A stretch of DNA of 64,000 nt, from positions 62,001 to 126,000 of the forward strand of contig NZ_MCNV01000007.1 of assembly GCF_001718195.1 (NCBI RefSeq), read 5' to 3'. Position numbers and translations under genes: made by a program. The notes under the pieces are model-generated. The model worked only from the letters and a program-made list of their open reading frames with translations, did not search any database and was not told the DNA's origin. Positions 20,181 to 29,589 of this stretch are shown here, one piece after another. The first letter of the stretch is position 1; every line of letters starts with the position of its first letter. Origin of the DNA: Paraburkholderia nodosa (GTDB lineage: Bacteria; Pseudomonadota; Gammaproteobacteria; Burkholderiales; Burkholderiaceae).

Positions 20181-21038
20181 TCACAGCCAGTACACGACGA
20201 CGTAGAGGCCGAGCCACACCACATCGACGAAGTGCCAGTACCATGCCGCGCCTTCGAAGGCGAAGTGATGCTCCGCGGTGAAGTGGCCGCGAATGAGCCG
20301 GATCATCACGACGGTCAGCATGGTGCCGCCCAGGAACACGTGGAAGCCGTGGAAGCCCGTGAGCAGGAAGAAGGTCGAACCGTAGATGCCCGAAGCGAGC
20401 GTGAGATTCAGCTCGCCGTACGCGTGGATGTACTCGAACGCCTGCAGGAAGAGGAAGCACACGCCCAGCACGATCGTCGCGGCGAGCCAGGCGATGGCCT
20501 TCGAGCGATGGTTGTCGCGCAGCGCGTGGTGCGAAACGGTGAGCGTCGCGCCCGAGGAAAGGAGCAGCGCCGTGTTGATGGTCGGCACGGGCCACGGCGT
20601 CATCGAGCGGAAGTGCGAGACCAGCGCTGCGGGACCGTTGTTCGGCCACACCGCGGAGAAGTCCGGCCAGATCAGCCTGTAGTCGAGGCTGCCGAGCTGA
20701 TGCAGGGCGATCGCGCGCGCGTAGAAAAGCGCACCGAAGAACGCGCCGAAGAACATCACTTCGGAGAAGATGAACCAGCTCATGCTCCACCGGTACGACA
20801 CATCGACGCGCTTGCCGTACATGCCGCCTTCGGACTCGGCGATGGCGTCGCCGAACCAGTGCCACAGCGTGAAGAGCAGCCACAGCAGGCCGACGAGCAC
20901 ACCGATCGGCCCCCACGACTCGCCGTTGATCCACGAGGCGAGCGACCCGAGCATGACCACAAGCCCAATGGACGCGCTGATCGGATGCCGCGACGGGTGC
21001 GGTACGAAGTAGTACGGGCTATCGTTTTGGCCGCTCAT
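20181..21038 (-). CDS. ctaE: Cytochrome c oxidase subunit III
   Basis: CtaE is the third core subunit of the aa3-type oxidase. The 285-residue protein has seven membrane segments and family blocks such as WSMSWFIFSEVMFFGAFFGALFYARA, read here in parts, and the C-terminal HFVDVVWLGLYVVVYWL. The start MSGQNDSPYYFVPHPSRHP has GGAG at a good distance. It follows DUF2970 and ctaG, the usual order in beta-proteobacteria. Confidence 0.95.
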   Translation of the reverse strand: MSGQNDSPYYFVPHPSRHPISASIGLVVMLGSLASWINGESWGPIGVLVGLLWLLFTLWHWFGDAIAESEGGMYGKRVDVSYRWSMSWFIFSEVMFFGAFFGALFYARAIALHQLGSLDYRLIWPDFSAVWPNNGPAALVSHFRSMTPWPVPTINTALLLSSGATLTVSHHALRDNHRSKAIAWLAATIVLGVCFLFLQAFEYIHAYGELNLTLASGIYGSTFFLLTGFHGFHVFLGGTMLTVVMIRLIRGHFTAEHHFAFEGAAWYWHFVDVVWLGLYVVVYWL

Positions 21039-21141
21039 GCCTGTTTCTCCAGTTTCCAGTTGCACCGGACATCGCCGGCTGCATTTGTCCGAGTGTGTCC
21101 TCGTTATTCACTGCTTCGTGCGCAGCGTTGCGCGCACTCGC

Positions 21142-21363
21142 TCATCCCACCACCGCGTGCACGATCAACAGCAGCACGACGATGAACAGCACTGCGCCGA
21201 TGATGCCCGCGATGATCAACTGCACGGGGTGCAGGTTCGCCGCGTCGTCTTCGAGGTCGGCGCGCTTGCGCACGCCGAGAAAGGACCACGCCACCGCTTT
21301 CATCAACTGCAGGATGCCGCCCTTCTTCTTCGCCGGCCCCGCTCCGCCATGTTCGTCACTCAT
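21142..21363 (-). CDS. DUF2970 small membrane protein
   Basis: A 73-residue protein with a Lys/Gly-rich start, a central motif MKAVAWSFLGVRKRADLEDD, and one C-terminal membrane segment (LIIAGIIGAVLFIVVLLLIV). This matches DUF2970, found between ctaG and ctaE in this group. The ATG at 21363 has GGAGG upstream. The biochemical role is unknown; linkage to oxidase assembly is by position only. Confidence 0.85.
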   Translation of the reverse strand: MSDEHGGAGPAKKKGGILQLMKAVAWSFLGVRKRADLEDDAANLHPVQLIIAGIIGAVLFIVVLLLIVHAVVG

Positions 21364-21406
21364 GCGCCTTTCGCCTCCTGGCATCGTTGACTTCGGCGCT
21401 GAAGGC

Positions 21407-21985
21407 TCACGCGCCCGCCGATTGCTTCGGCGGCGGCGGCACAGCCGGCTTGTTCAGCTCGAAGAACGTGTACGACAGCGTGATCGTCTTCACGTCTTTC
21501 GGCAGCTTCGGGTCGATCACGAACACCACCGGCATGCGCTTGGTCTCGTTCGCCTTCAGGACCTGCTGCGTGAAGCAGAAGCATTCGATCTTGCGGAAGT
21601 ACTCCGTCGCCTGCTTCGGCGCGTAGCTCGGAATGGCCTGCGCGTCGATCGTGCGTCCTTCGTTGTTCGAAATGTCGTACATCACCGTCATGACTTCGCC
21701 CGGATGCACGTCGAGGCTCGTCTGCTCCGGCTTGAAGCCGAGCAGCCCGCGTGCGTTCGCGTCGAACTCGACCGAGATCGTGCGCGTCATGTCCACCTGC
21801 GTGTTGCGCGCCTCGCGCTCCGTGGCGTCGCGCTGCACCAGGTTGTTGATGCCTGTGACCTGGCAGATCGCTCGATACATCGGCACCAGCGCAAAACCGA
21901 AACCGAACATCAGCAGCGCCACCACGGCGAGCTTGATGAGCATCGACCGGTTGAATGCGCGATCATTTCCAGCTTGCGTGGACAT
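21407..21985 (-). CDS. ctaG: Cytochrome c oxidase assembly protein CtaG (Cox11)
   Basis: This is a periplasmic copper chaperone that delivers copper to the CuB site of subunit I. The 192-residue protein has an N-terminal membrane anchor (LIKLAVVALLMFGFGFALVP) and an immunoglobulin-like domain with the copper-binding ECFCFTQQ motif. The conserved VPMYRAICQVTG follows the anchor. The start MSTQAGNDRAF has GAGGAA six bases upstream, while the longer frame overlaps the preceding small gene. Confidence 0.95.
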   Translation of the reverse strand: MSTQAGNDRAFNRSMLIKLAVVALLMFGFGFALVPMYRAICQVTGINNLVQRDATEREARNTQVDMTRTISVEFDANARGLLGFKPEQTSLDVHPGEVMTVMYDISNNEGRTIDAQAIPSYAPKQATEYFRKIECFCFTQQVLKANETKRMPVVFVIDPKLPKDVKTITLSYTFFELNKPAVPPPPKQSAGA

Positions 21986-22025
21986 CGAACTTCCTCGAAC
22001 GATCTTCCGGCAAACGCCCTGCGCG

Positions 22026-22202
22026 TCAGTGGCCGGGGAAATACACCTGCTTGACGACGGCCGCCACAAAGAAACCGACTACGACAGCCAGCAAGATGAG
22101 GCCGAGCCGCAGATTGCCCGCGCGGATCTGCTCGGGCGTGCGTCTTTTTTGTGGATCCCGGGTCATGCGTTCAGCGCGGTTGGCCGCGGCTTCTCCTTGC
22201 AT
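22026..22202 (-). CDS. Cytochrome oxidase small assembly protein
   Basis: A 58-residue protein with a basic N-terminus (MTRDPQKRRTPEQIRAGNLR) and one membrane helix (LGLILLAVVVGFFVAAVV), ending KQVYFPGH. Small proteins of this form lie between ctaD and ctaG in beta-proteobacteria. The ATG at 22202 has GAGAGGCG upstream; an internal ATG at 22166 is the alternative and lacks such a site. The role is inferred from position. Confidence 0.75.
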   Translation of the reverse strand: MQGEAAANRAERMTRDPQKRRTPEQIRAGNLRLGLILLAVVVGFFVAAVVKQVYFPGH

Positions 22203-22303
22203 CGTGAATCGCCTCTCGTACGTGCTCCGATGAAGACTGCGTGAAGACCGCGTGCTTCGTTCGCGTCCGGCTGCGCACAGCCGGACGCCACCCACTCAAC
22301 GGG

Positions 22304-23917
22304 TTACTCGACCGTCGGCGGGTTCTCGAACGTGTGGAACGGCGCCGGGCTCGGCACGGTCCACTCGAGGCCCGTTGCGCCGTCCCACGGCTTGTCGCCG
22401 GCCTGTTCCAGCTCGCCGCCGCCGCGATACGCGGGCAGCGCGACAAAGAACAGGAAGTACACCTGAGAAAGCCCGAAGCCGAAGGCGCCGATCGTGATCA
22501 CCTGGTTCCAGTCGGTGAACTGGGCCGGATAGTCGGCATAGCGTCGCGGCATGCCGGCCAGGCCGACGAAGTGCATCGGCAGGAACGCGAGGTTGAAGAA
22601 GATGAGCGAGCACCAGAAGTGGATCTTGCCGCGCGTCTCGTTGTACATCCAGCCGGTCCATTTTGGCGCCCAGTAGTACCACCCTGAGAACAACGCGAAT
22701 AATGACCCCGCCACCAGCACGTAGTGGAAGTGCGCCACCACGAAGTAAGTGCCGTGATACTGGATGTCGAGCGGCGCCATGGCGAGCATCAGGCCCGAGA
22801 GACCGCCGAACGTGAACACGATCAGGAAGCCCACGGCCCACAGCATCGGCGTTTCGAACGAGAGCGAGCCGCGCCACATCGTGGCGACCCAGTTGAACAC
22901 TTTCACGCCCGTCGGCACGGCGATCAGCATCGTCGCGTACATGAAGAAGAGCTGGCCCGTGACCGGCATGCCGGTGGCGAACATGTGGTGCGCCCAGACC
23001 ATGAACGAGAGAATCGCGATCGACGCCGTGGCGTACACCATCGAGCTATAGCCGAACAGCGGCTTGCGCGAGAACGCCGGAATCACCTGCGAAACGATCC
23101 CGAACGCCGGCAAGATCATGATGTAGACCTCGGGGTGCCCGAAGAACCAGAAGATGTGCTGGTACATCACCGGGTCGCCGCCGCCGGCCGCGTTGAAGAA
23201 GCTCGTGCCGAAGTGGCGGTCGAACAGCAGCATCGTGATGGCGCCCGCGAGCACCGGCATCACGGCGATCAGCAGGTAGGCGGTGATGAGCCACGTCCAC
23301 ACGAACATCGGCATCTTCATGAGCGTCATGCCGGGGGCGCGCAGATTCAGGATCGTCACGACGATGTTGATACCGCCCATGATCGACGAGGCGCCCATCA
23401 TGTGCAGCGCGAAGATCGCGAAGTCCATGCCCGGGCCCATCTGCGTGGAAAGCGGCGCGTAGAGCGTCCAGCCCGCGGCGGTCGCGCCGCCCGGCGAGAA
23501 GAACGAGCCGACCAGCAGGCAGCCGGCGGCGGGCAGCAGCCAGAAGCTGAAGTTGTTCATGCGCGCGAACGCCATGTCCGAGGCGCCGATCTGCAGCGGA
23601 ATCATCCAGTTCGCGAAGCCCACGAACGCCGGCATGATCGCGCCGAACACCATGATGAGACCGTGCATCGTGGTGAGCTGGTTGAAGAACTCGGGGCGCA
23701 TGATCTGCATGCCCGGCTCGAACAGCTCCGCACGAATGGCGAGCGCCATGACGCCGCCCGAGAGGAACATCACGAACGAGAAGAGCAGATATAGCGTTCC
23801 GATGTCCTTGTGATTCGTCGCGAGCAGCCAGCGGCGCCAGCCGTGGGGCGTGGCGTGCGCGTGGTCGCCGTGCACGTGACCGTGCCCGCCAGCTACATCG
23901 TGTCCGATGCTAGACAT
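22304..23917 (-). CDS. ctaD: Cytochrome c oxidase subunit I
   Basis: CtaD is the catalytic subunit with haem a and the haem a3-CuB centre. The 537-residue protein has twelve membrane segments. The CuB/cross-linked Tyr region is in FFGHPEVYIMILPAFG; later YHGTYFVVAHFHYVLV contains the haem a/a3 His ligands. The N-terminus is unusually His-rich (GGHGHVHGDHAHATPHG), possibly a metal-binding tail. It follows ctaC and precedes the small assembly gene. Confidence 0.97.
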   Translation of the reverse strand: MSSIGHDVAGGHGHVHGDHAHATPHGWRRWLLATNHKDIGTLYLLFSFVMFLSGGVMALAIRAELFEPGMQIMRPEFFNQLTTMHGLIMVFGAIMPAFVGFANWMIPLQIGASDMAFARMNNFSFWLLPAAGCLLVGSFFSPGGATAAGWTLYAPLSTQMGPGMDFAIFALHMMGASSIMGGINIVVTILNLRAPGMTLMKMPMFVWTWLITAYLLIAVMPVLAGAITMLLFDRHFGTSFFNAAGGGDPVMYQHIFWFFGHPEVYIMILPAFGIVSQVIPAFSRKPLFGYSSMVYATASIAILSFMVWAHHMFATGMPVTGQLFFMYATMLIAVPTGVKVFNWVATMWRGSLSFETPMLWAVGFLIVFTFGGLSGLMLAMAPLDIQYHGTYFVVAHFHYVLVAGSLFALFSGWYYWAPKWTGWMYNETRGKIHFWCSLIFFNLAFLPMHFVGLAGMPRRYADYPAQFTDWNQVITIGAFGFGLSQVYFLFFVALPAYRGGGELEQAGDKPWDGATGLEWTVPSPAPFHTFENPPTVE

Positions 23918-24039
23918 GTCTTATCTCCTGTCGGTCCGAAGTTGGCGCTTTGGCGCCTGACTCCAGCCCCATGCAATTGAAATGCTGAAGCGAATTGCTT
24001 TTGCGTCTCTTGCTGCTTGTTCTTATGGCGCGGGCCCGT

Positions 24040-25683
24040 TCAGGCCGCCGCGCTGATCTCCACCCGACGCGCTTCTTTCGCGTTCGCGCCGCCCGTGATC
24101 GTTTCCGGCTTCTTCAGAATGATGTGGTCTTCCGCAATGCCTGCCGCCTTCATCGCGTCGCGCACCGCTTGCGCGCGGCGCTTTGCGAGGTCGGCGTTCG
24201 TGCTGGCGTTGCCGCTCGAATCGGTGTAGCCCGACAGCGTGAACTTCGCGTCCGGATGCGCCTTCGCGTAGTCGGCTGCCGCCTGGATGGCGTCCTTCGC
24301 GTCGGCGGGCAGCGTGCTCTTGCCCACTTCGAAGTAGACGCTCGCCGGCAACGCGGCTGCGCTCGGCGCCGCTGCGGCCGACGCCTGATCCGCGCCGCTT
24401 GCGGGGGCCGCGCCGCTCGCCGCGCTCGCTTCGGCCGCCCCGCTGGCGGCTTCCGCGCCGCTTGCCGCGGCCGCGCCGCTCGCACCGCCCTCGCCCGCTG
24501 CCGCCGTCGTGCCGCCGCCCTCGGGCATCTTGCCGTTACGCGCGTCGGCCACCTGACGCGGCTGCAGAATGTCGCCGGTGTGGTTGCCCCACGAGTTACG
24601 CTCGAACGTGATGACCGATGCGATCTCGACGTCGTTGAGCGTCGGCGCCCATGATGGCATGGCGTTCTTGCCGTGCAGGACGATGCTCACGTGCTCCGCG
24701 AGCGGACCCTGAACGACCTTGCTGCCGTCGAGCGCCGGGAACGCGCCCGCGCCCTTGCCGGTGGGCTGGTGGCACACCGCGCAGTTCGAGTTGTAGATCT
24801 TTTCGCCGCGCTCCTTGAGCTCGGCCAGCGTGTAGGTCTTGTTCGGGTCGTCGTTGGCAGAGGCCATCTTTGCCTTTTGCGTATCGACCCACTTCGCGTA
24901 GTCCTCGTCGGAGAGCACCTCGACGACGACCGGCATGAACGCGTGCTCCTTGCCGCACAGCTCGGTACAGAAGCCGCGATAGGTGCCGACCTTGTCGGCC
25001 CTGAACCACGTGTCGCGCACGAAGCCCGGAATCGCGTCCTGCTTCACGCCGAACGCGGGCACGTACCACGAGTGCACGACGTCGTTGGCCGTGGTGATGA
25101 CGCGGATTTTCTTGTTGACCGGCACGACGAGCGGATTGTCGACTTCCTGCAGGTACGTATCGGTGATCGGCACGCGGTTGTTCACCTCGGAGCGCGGCGT
25201 GCTGAGCGTGGAGAGGAAGTTGATGCCTTCGCCCGGCCCCTTCACGTAGTCGTAGCCCCATTTCCACTGGTAGCCCGTGACCTTTACGGTGAGGTCGGCG
25301 TTGGAGGTGTCCTTCATCGCGACGACGGCCTTGGTGGCGGGCAGCGCCATCAGCACGACGATGATGAACGGCACCACCGTCCAGATGATTTCGACCGTGG
25401 TGCTCTCATGAAAGTGAGCGGCCTTGTGGCCCTTCGCCTTACGGTGCGCGTAGATCGAATAGAACATGACGCCGAACACGCCGACGAAAATCACGACGCA
25501 CAAGAGCAGCATCATCATGTGGAGGCTGTAAAGCTCTTCGGCGATGCGCGTGACGGGCGGCTGGAAATTGATCTCGTTGACCGCAGGGCCGCCTGGGCTG
25601 TCTCCGACTGCGAGTGCCGCGCCGGCGACGAGGAATCCGCTGCACGCCAGCACGCCCTGGAGGGCTCGCTTGATTGTTTTCAT
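24040..25683 (-). CDS. ctaC: Cytochrome c oxidase subunit II fused to cytochrome c and an OmpA-like domain
   Basis: CtaC receives electrons at the CuA centre. The order in the 547-residue protein is: signal peptide, two membrane segments, a CuA cupredoxin domain (GFCTELCGKEHAFMP), a class I cytochrome c domain (NCAVCHQPTGKG), a long Ala/Ser/Gly-rich linker of about 60 residues, and a C-terminal OmpA-like peptidoglycan-binding domain (SGYTDSSGNASTNADLAKRRAQ). The cytochrome c fusion makes it caa3-like. The OmpA module is an uncommon addition that could tether the oxidase to the cell wall. The start MKTIKRALQG has AAGGAAG immediately upstream. It is the first gene of the oxidase cluster. Confidence 0.95.
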   Translation of the reverse strand: MKTIKRALQGVLACSGFLVAGAALAVGDSPGGPAVNEINFQPPVTRIAEELYSLHMMMLLLCVVIFVGVFGVMFYSIYAHRKAKGHKAAHFHESTTVEIIWTVVPFIIVVLMALPATKAVVAMKDTSNADLTVKVTGYQWKWGYDYVKGPGEGINFLSTLSTPRSEVNNRVPITDTYLQEVDNPLVVPVNKKIRVITTANDVVHSWYVPAFGVKQDAIPGFVRDTWFRADKVGTYRGFCTELCGKEHAFMPVVVEVLSDEDYAKWVDTQKAKMASANDDPNKTYTLAELKERGEKIYNSNCAVCHQPTGKGAGAFPALDGSKVVQGPLAEHVSIVLHGKNAMPSWAPTLNDVEIASVITFERNSWGNHTGDILQPRQVADARNGKMPEGGGTTAAAGEGGASGAAAASGAEAASGAAEASAASGAAPASGADQASAAAAPSAAALPASVYFEVGKSTLPADAKDAIQAAADYAKAHPDAKFTLSGYTDSSGNASTNADLAKRRAQAVRDAMKAAGIAEDHIILKKPETITGGANAKEARRVEISAAA

Positions 25684-25796
25684 AGCTTCCTTACCCATAA
25701 TTTCCATTCAAACCCTCGACCCCGCAGGAAGGTTTTGCAACCAGGGCGCCCCCTGGGACGCTCGTACCGCCAACCGGCAAGCTCACGCGCCGCGCA

Positions 25797-26273
25797 TCAA
25801 GGCGCGCGCGCAAGCCAGGCACGCAGTTCCCGCGCGAACTGCGCACGCCGATATTGCGGCAGATGCAACCCGACAGCGACCGCCTGACCGCGGGACACGA
25901 GACGCACCGGGTCGCGTGGGGTCGCGCCCGGCTCGACCCGGACCCAGCGGGGATTGAATTCGAACTGCGTGAGCGCGTCGGCGCTCATCTGTTCGATCAC
26001 CAGCCGGTTCGGATAAAGCCTGATACGTTCGTAATCGACAGCATGGCGCGCATAGATGACAAAAGCGCCGCCTACTACCAACAGATCGATACCGGTAAAC
26101 GGCAAAACCAGCCAGGCGCCGTGGATCAACAACAGAACGGCGATCGCGATGGAAACCAGCGCCAGCGAAACATAGAAGAACACGAATTGCCTGGGCGAAA
26201 CCGAACAGTTGCGCTTCATGATCCAGTCTTTCAGGACCGGTTCCGGACTCGCCAGCAGATCAGACGCCTGCAT
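25797..26273 (-). CDS. DUF2244 membrane protein
   Basis: A 158-residue protein. Two membrane segments (about residues 28-70, FVFFYVSLALVSIAIAVLLLI and LPFTGIDLLVVGGAFVIYA) are followed by a cytoplasmic domain with HAVDYERIRLYPNRLVIEQ and a basic Trp-containing end. This matches DUF2244, whose genes often stand before ctaC. The start has GGGGGAAG eight bases upstream. It is on the ctaC strand with a 113-nt gap. Function unknown. Confidence 0.82.
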   Translation of the reverse strand: MQASDLLASPEPVLKDWIMKRNCSVSPRQFVFFYVSLALVSIAIAVLLLIHGAWLVLPFTGIDLLVVGGAFVIYARHAVDYERIRLYPNRLVIEQMSADALTQFEFNPRWVRVEPGATPRDPVRLVSRGQAVAVGLHLPQYRRAQFARELRAWLARAP

Positions 26274-26540
26274 CGCTCGCTTCCCCCACTTGCAACTTCG
26301 CCAGACTATCGCCGCGTCGCGCCTCGCACAACTACGGGAACATCTGGACTTGCCACAACGGAATTTGGGGACCCTTCCGCGCAGCAAACTGACGCATTAT
26401 AGGCGCGATCCCCAGCCCTCACAAGCAAGGCCCAATCGCCCGCTAACCCATACCAGACGGGCTTTACAGCGATTTTTCAAGCATTTCCCCAGGGCTTTTC
26501 CGGCGCTAATTTCAGGCATAACGAAAGCCCCCTTACCACG

Positions 26541-27530
26541 TTACCGATTCCTTGCAGGACCCCGGCCGATGTCTTCGATGCGCACGATGCCATGGCCTTC
26601 GGCGGTCGTGCGCGGCACGGCCTTCCACGCGTGGCCGTAGATGATCTCGAAGGTCAGCGGGATCGTGCCCGCGTGCGGACCGTCCGTGCAGCGGCGCGCC
26701 TCGAGCGCCGCCACCAGCGCACGGTGCAGGCGCCGCGCGGTGCCACCGTTCTCACTGTCGCCATCGCCGTTGCGCTCGAACGGATACGCGCCCCAGCGGC
26801 GCACGTCGGCGAGCAGCTTCTCCGGCGTCTTGTAGGTGATGGTGAGCGTTTCCTGGTCCATGACCGGAATCTCGAAACCGTTCTCGACGAGCATGTCGCC
26901 GAGATCGTGCATGTCGACGAAATCGATGACGTGCGCGCGCGTCGGCACGCCGTGCGCGGCTTCGACTTCGGCGAACGCGCCGCGCAACTCCTTGAGCGTG
27001 TCGGGGCCGAGCGTGCTGAACATGAGCAAGCCGTTGACCTTAAGCACGCGCTGCCACTCGCCGAACACGAGGTCGGGGCGCGGATGCCAATGCAGTGCGA
27101 GATTCGACCACAGCAGCTCGAACGCACCGTGCGCGAACGGCAGTTCGGCGAAGTCGGCCTGCGCAACCCGCGGACCGCGCGAGCCGAGCGCGCGTCCAAC
27201 CGATGCAGGCAGGAAACGCCGCCAGCTCGTGTCGGGGGCGTCGTGCTCGCGGGCACGGCGCAGCATGGCGAGGGAGAGATCGGTGCCGAACACGGGCGCT
27301 TCGGGAAAGCGCTCGCGCAAGCCGGGCAGGTCGTCGCCCTGGCCGCACGCGATGTCGAGCACGGCCGCAGGTTTCACCTTGATGTACTCGAGGCGCTCGC
27401 GCATGCGTTGCGCGATTTCACGCGGCAGGAAGGCAACGTCGTCGAAAGTCGCCGCACGGCGATCGAAGATGCGCCGCAGGTGCCGGGTGTCATAGTCCGG
27501 ACGGCCAGTTCTTGCGGGAGACGGGGACAT
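26541..27530 (-). CDS. Class I SAM-dependent methyltransferase, BioC-like
   Basis: A 329-residue methyltransferase. The SAM site is VLDIACGQGDDLPGL (about residues 57-71), the acidic second strand is PVFGTDLSLAML, and motif ALHWHPRPD resembles the LQW(C) block of BioC, the malonyl-ACP O-methyltransferase that starts biotin synthesis. The N-terminal RIFDRRAATFDDVAFLPREI also fits BioC-like proteins. No other bio genes are nearby, so the substrate is unproven. It diverges from comF. Confidence 0.8.
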   Translation of the reverse strand: MSPSPARTGRPDYDTRHLRRIFDRRAATFDDVAFLPREIAQRMRERLEYIKVKPAAVLDIACGQGDDLPGLRERFPEAPVFGTDLSLAMLRRAREHDAPDTSWRRFLPASVGRALGSRGPRVAQADFAELPFAHGAFELLWSNLALHWHPRPDLVFGEWQRVLKVNGLLMFSTLGPDTLKELRGAFAEVEAAHGVPTRAHVIDFVDMHDLGDMLVENGFEIPVMDQETLTITYKTPEKLLADVRRWGAYPFERNGDGDSENGGTARRLHRALVAALEARRCTDGPHAGTIPLTFEIIYGHAWKAVPRTTAEGHGIVRIEDIGRGPARNR

Positions 27531-27617
27531 GTCGGTCGTATTGGCGAAGTCTGCGAAGTATACTCGCTCACTCCTTTCCTTTCAGTCACGCGAGCCCGCT
27601 GCCCGGGCCGTCCTTCG

Positions 27618-28448
27618 ATGCCGCCGCGCTCTTCTTCACGTGATGCACGCAATGCAGCGGGCGTCACACCGCCCGCTTCGCACCGCACTCGTCTTGCGGG
27701 CGTTGCGCGCGTCTGTCGAAAAGCGCGGGCGCTGCCGTCACAGCTTGCCCACTTCGTGCTGCCCAATCTGTGCCCATTATGCGGCAATTTGACGCGAGCC
27801 ACGCTCTGTGTGTGCTGCGATGCCGCGTACTGGAATGAGCCGCGCCTGCGCTGCACGGTCTGTGCGATGCCGCTCGCGCACAGGCGCGGTTCGGCGGGAC
27901 GCGCACGCTACCGCTGCGAGGCCTGCACCGACGCACCGCCTGCGTTCGACGCCACGCTCGCGCTCGCCGATTATCGCGCGCCGCTCGACCTGCTCGCGCG
28001 TGGCCTGAAGTTTCGCGCGCGCCTCGCACTCGGCGAGGAATTTGCGCGACGCCTGGCGCTGGCCGCACACGATATGTGCGAAGAGCACGATATGCCCGAG
28101 ATCGTCGTGCCGGTGCCGCTCTCGCGCGAACGTCTGATCGAGCGCGGCTACAACCATGCCTGGCAGATCGCGCGGCCGCTCGCGCGCCGGTTGGGCACGC
28201 CCGCGGACGCCACGCTCGTACGACGCATCCTGCATACGGCGCCGCAATCGAAGCTCGATCGCGAGACGCGCCGCCGCAACGTCGGCCGGGCCTTCGCGCT
28301 CGCGCGGCCGCTTGCCGGCCTGCACGTGGGCGTCGTCGACGACGTGATGACCTCGGGCGCCACGCTCGACGCGCTCGCGCATACGCTCAAGGCCGCGGGC
28401 GCACGGCGAGTGACGAATTTCGTCGCGCTACGCACGCCGAAAGACTGA
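27618..28448 (+). CDS. ComF-family phosphoribosyltransferase-like protein
   Basis: A 276-residue protein. An N-terminal double zinc finger (LCPLCGNLTRATLCVCC and LRCTVCAMPL...CEACTDA) is followed by a type I phosphoribosyltransferase fold with the PRPP loop VGVVDDVMTSGATL near residue 242. ComF is needed for DNA uptake in naturally competent bacteria, but many homologues have unknown roles. The start at 27618 is the first reasonable ATG after the divergent promoter region; it has no strong ribosome site, so the true start could be further downstream. trmL follows 42 nt later. Confidence 0.85.
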   Translation: MPPRSSSRDARNAAGVTPPASHRTRLAGVARVCRKARALPSQLAHFVLPNLCPLCGNLTRATLCVCCDAAYWNEPRLRCTVCAMPLAHRRGSAGRARYRCEACTDAPPAFDATLALADYRAPLDLLARGLKFRARLALGEEFARRLALAAHDMCEEHDMPEIVVPVPLSRERLIERGYNHAWQIARPLARRLGTPADATLVRRILHTAPQSKLDRETRRRNVGRAFALARPLAGLHVGVVDDVMTSGATLDALAHTLKAAGARRVTNFVALRTPKD

Positions 28449-28490
28449 TCGGCCTCACACTATTCAAGACATCGAGAGAGTTTCATCGTC

Positions 28491-28961
28491 ATGTTCAACG
28501 TCGTTCTCGTCGAACCCGAAATTCCGCCGAACACGGGCAACGTGATCCGCCTGTGCGCGAACACCGGTGCGCGGCTTCATCTGATCGAACCGCTCGGCTT
28601 TCCCCTCGACGACGCGAAAATGCGCCGCGCGGGCCTCGATTACCACGAGTACGCGCAGATGCACGTGCACGCCGACTGGGATGCCTTCATCGCCAAGGAA
28701 GCGCCGGACCCGTCGCGCATGTTCGCGTTCACGACGCGCGGATCGGGCCGCTTTCATGCGCATGCGTTCCAGCCGGGCGACTGGTTCGTGTTCGGCGCGG
28801 AAACGCGCGGCCTGCCCGACGCGGTGCTAGAGCGCTTTGCGACGCCACAGCGCGTGCGCCTGCCGATGCGACCCGGCAATCGCAGCCTGAATCTCTCGAA
28901 CACAGTTGCGGTCGTGGTGTTCGAAGCGTGGCGTCAAGCGGGATTCGAAGGCGGCGAATGA
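28491..28961 (+). CDS. trmL: tRNA (cytidine/uridine-34 2'-O)-methyltransferase TrmL
   Basis: A 156-residue SPOUT methyltransferase that modifies the wobble ribose of tRNA-Leu. Typical blocks: VEPEIPPNTGNVIRLCANTG at the start, LDYHEYA, FVFGAETRGLPDAVLE, and the knot sequence LPMRPGNRSLNLSNTVAVV. Length matches the family. It probably shares a transcript with comF. Confidence 0.95.
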   Translation: MFNVVLVEPEIPPNTGNVIRLCANTGARLHLIEPLGFPLDDAKMRRAGLDYHEYAQMHVHADWDAFIAKEAPDPSRMFAFTTRGSGRFHAHAFQPGDWFVFGAETRGLPDAVLERFATPQRVRLPMRPGNRSLNLSNTVAVVVFEAWRQAGFEGGE

Positions 28962-28986
28962 CGCGGGTACGTTGTACCGCGTCGCC

Positions 28987-29520
28987 CTACGCCCTGCCGC
29001 GCGCCGCAAGCTCACGCTCGTAGCGCGTGAGCATCGCATTGTCGAAGCACGCGAAGATCACGTGTTCGAGCGTCGGATATTTCGATAGCTCGTCGATCAC
29101 GGTCGATACCGCAATCGCCACGGCCTCGTCGGCAGGAAAACGGTAGACGCCGCAACTGATTGCCGGAAACGCGATGCTCGTCACGCCGGCCTCGCGCGCG
29201 CACTCGAGTGAGCGCCGGTAGCAGGACGCGAGCAGATGCGCTTCGTCACGGCCGCCGCCGTACCAGACGGGGCCCACGGTGTGGATGACGTGTTTGGCGG
29301 GAAGGCGATAGCCGCCGGTGATTTTGGCGTCGCCGGTCGGGCAGCCGTTCAGCGTCTCGCATTCGCGCAGCAGGTCCGGCCCGGCGGCGCGATGAATCGC
29401 GCCGTCCACGCCGCCGCCGCCGAGCAGCGATTCGTTCGCGGCGTTGACGATCGCATCGACCTTCAACGTGGTGATGTCGACGGCCTGCGCTTCGATGTGG
29501 CAGTTTCCGATGGTCAGCAT
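28987..29520 (-). CDS. Macrodomain protein (O-acetyl-ADP-ribose deacetylase-like)
   Basis: A 177-residue single macrodomain. The ADP-ribose loop reads [26 protein letters not shown] (about residues 20-45, quoted in part), followed by [17 protein letters not shown] and [12 protein letters not shown]. This is the YmdB/MacroD type that removes ADP-ribose or O-acetyl-ADP-ribose. The start [11 protein letters not shown] has AGGAGG directly upstream; a longer frame to 29565 lacks support. It converges on trmL. Confidence 0.93.
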   Translation of the reverse strand: MLTIGNCHIEAQAVDITTLKVDAIVNAANESLLGGGGVDGAIHRAAGPDLLRECETLNGCPTGDAKITGGYRLPAKHVIHTVGPVWYGGGRDEAHLLASCYRRSLECAREAGVTSIAFPAISCGVYRFPADEAVAIAVSTVIDELSKYPTLEHVIFACFDNAMLTRYERELAARGRA

Positions 29521-29589
29521 ACGGTCCTCCTTTGCGATCCGGCCCACGCAAAGCGTGCTCAACACCTGGCGCAGCAGGACCGAAGCGCC

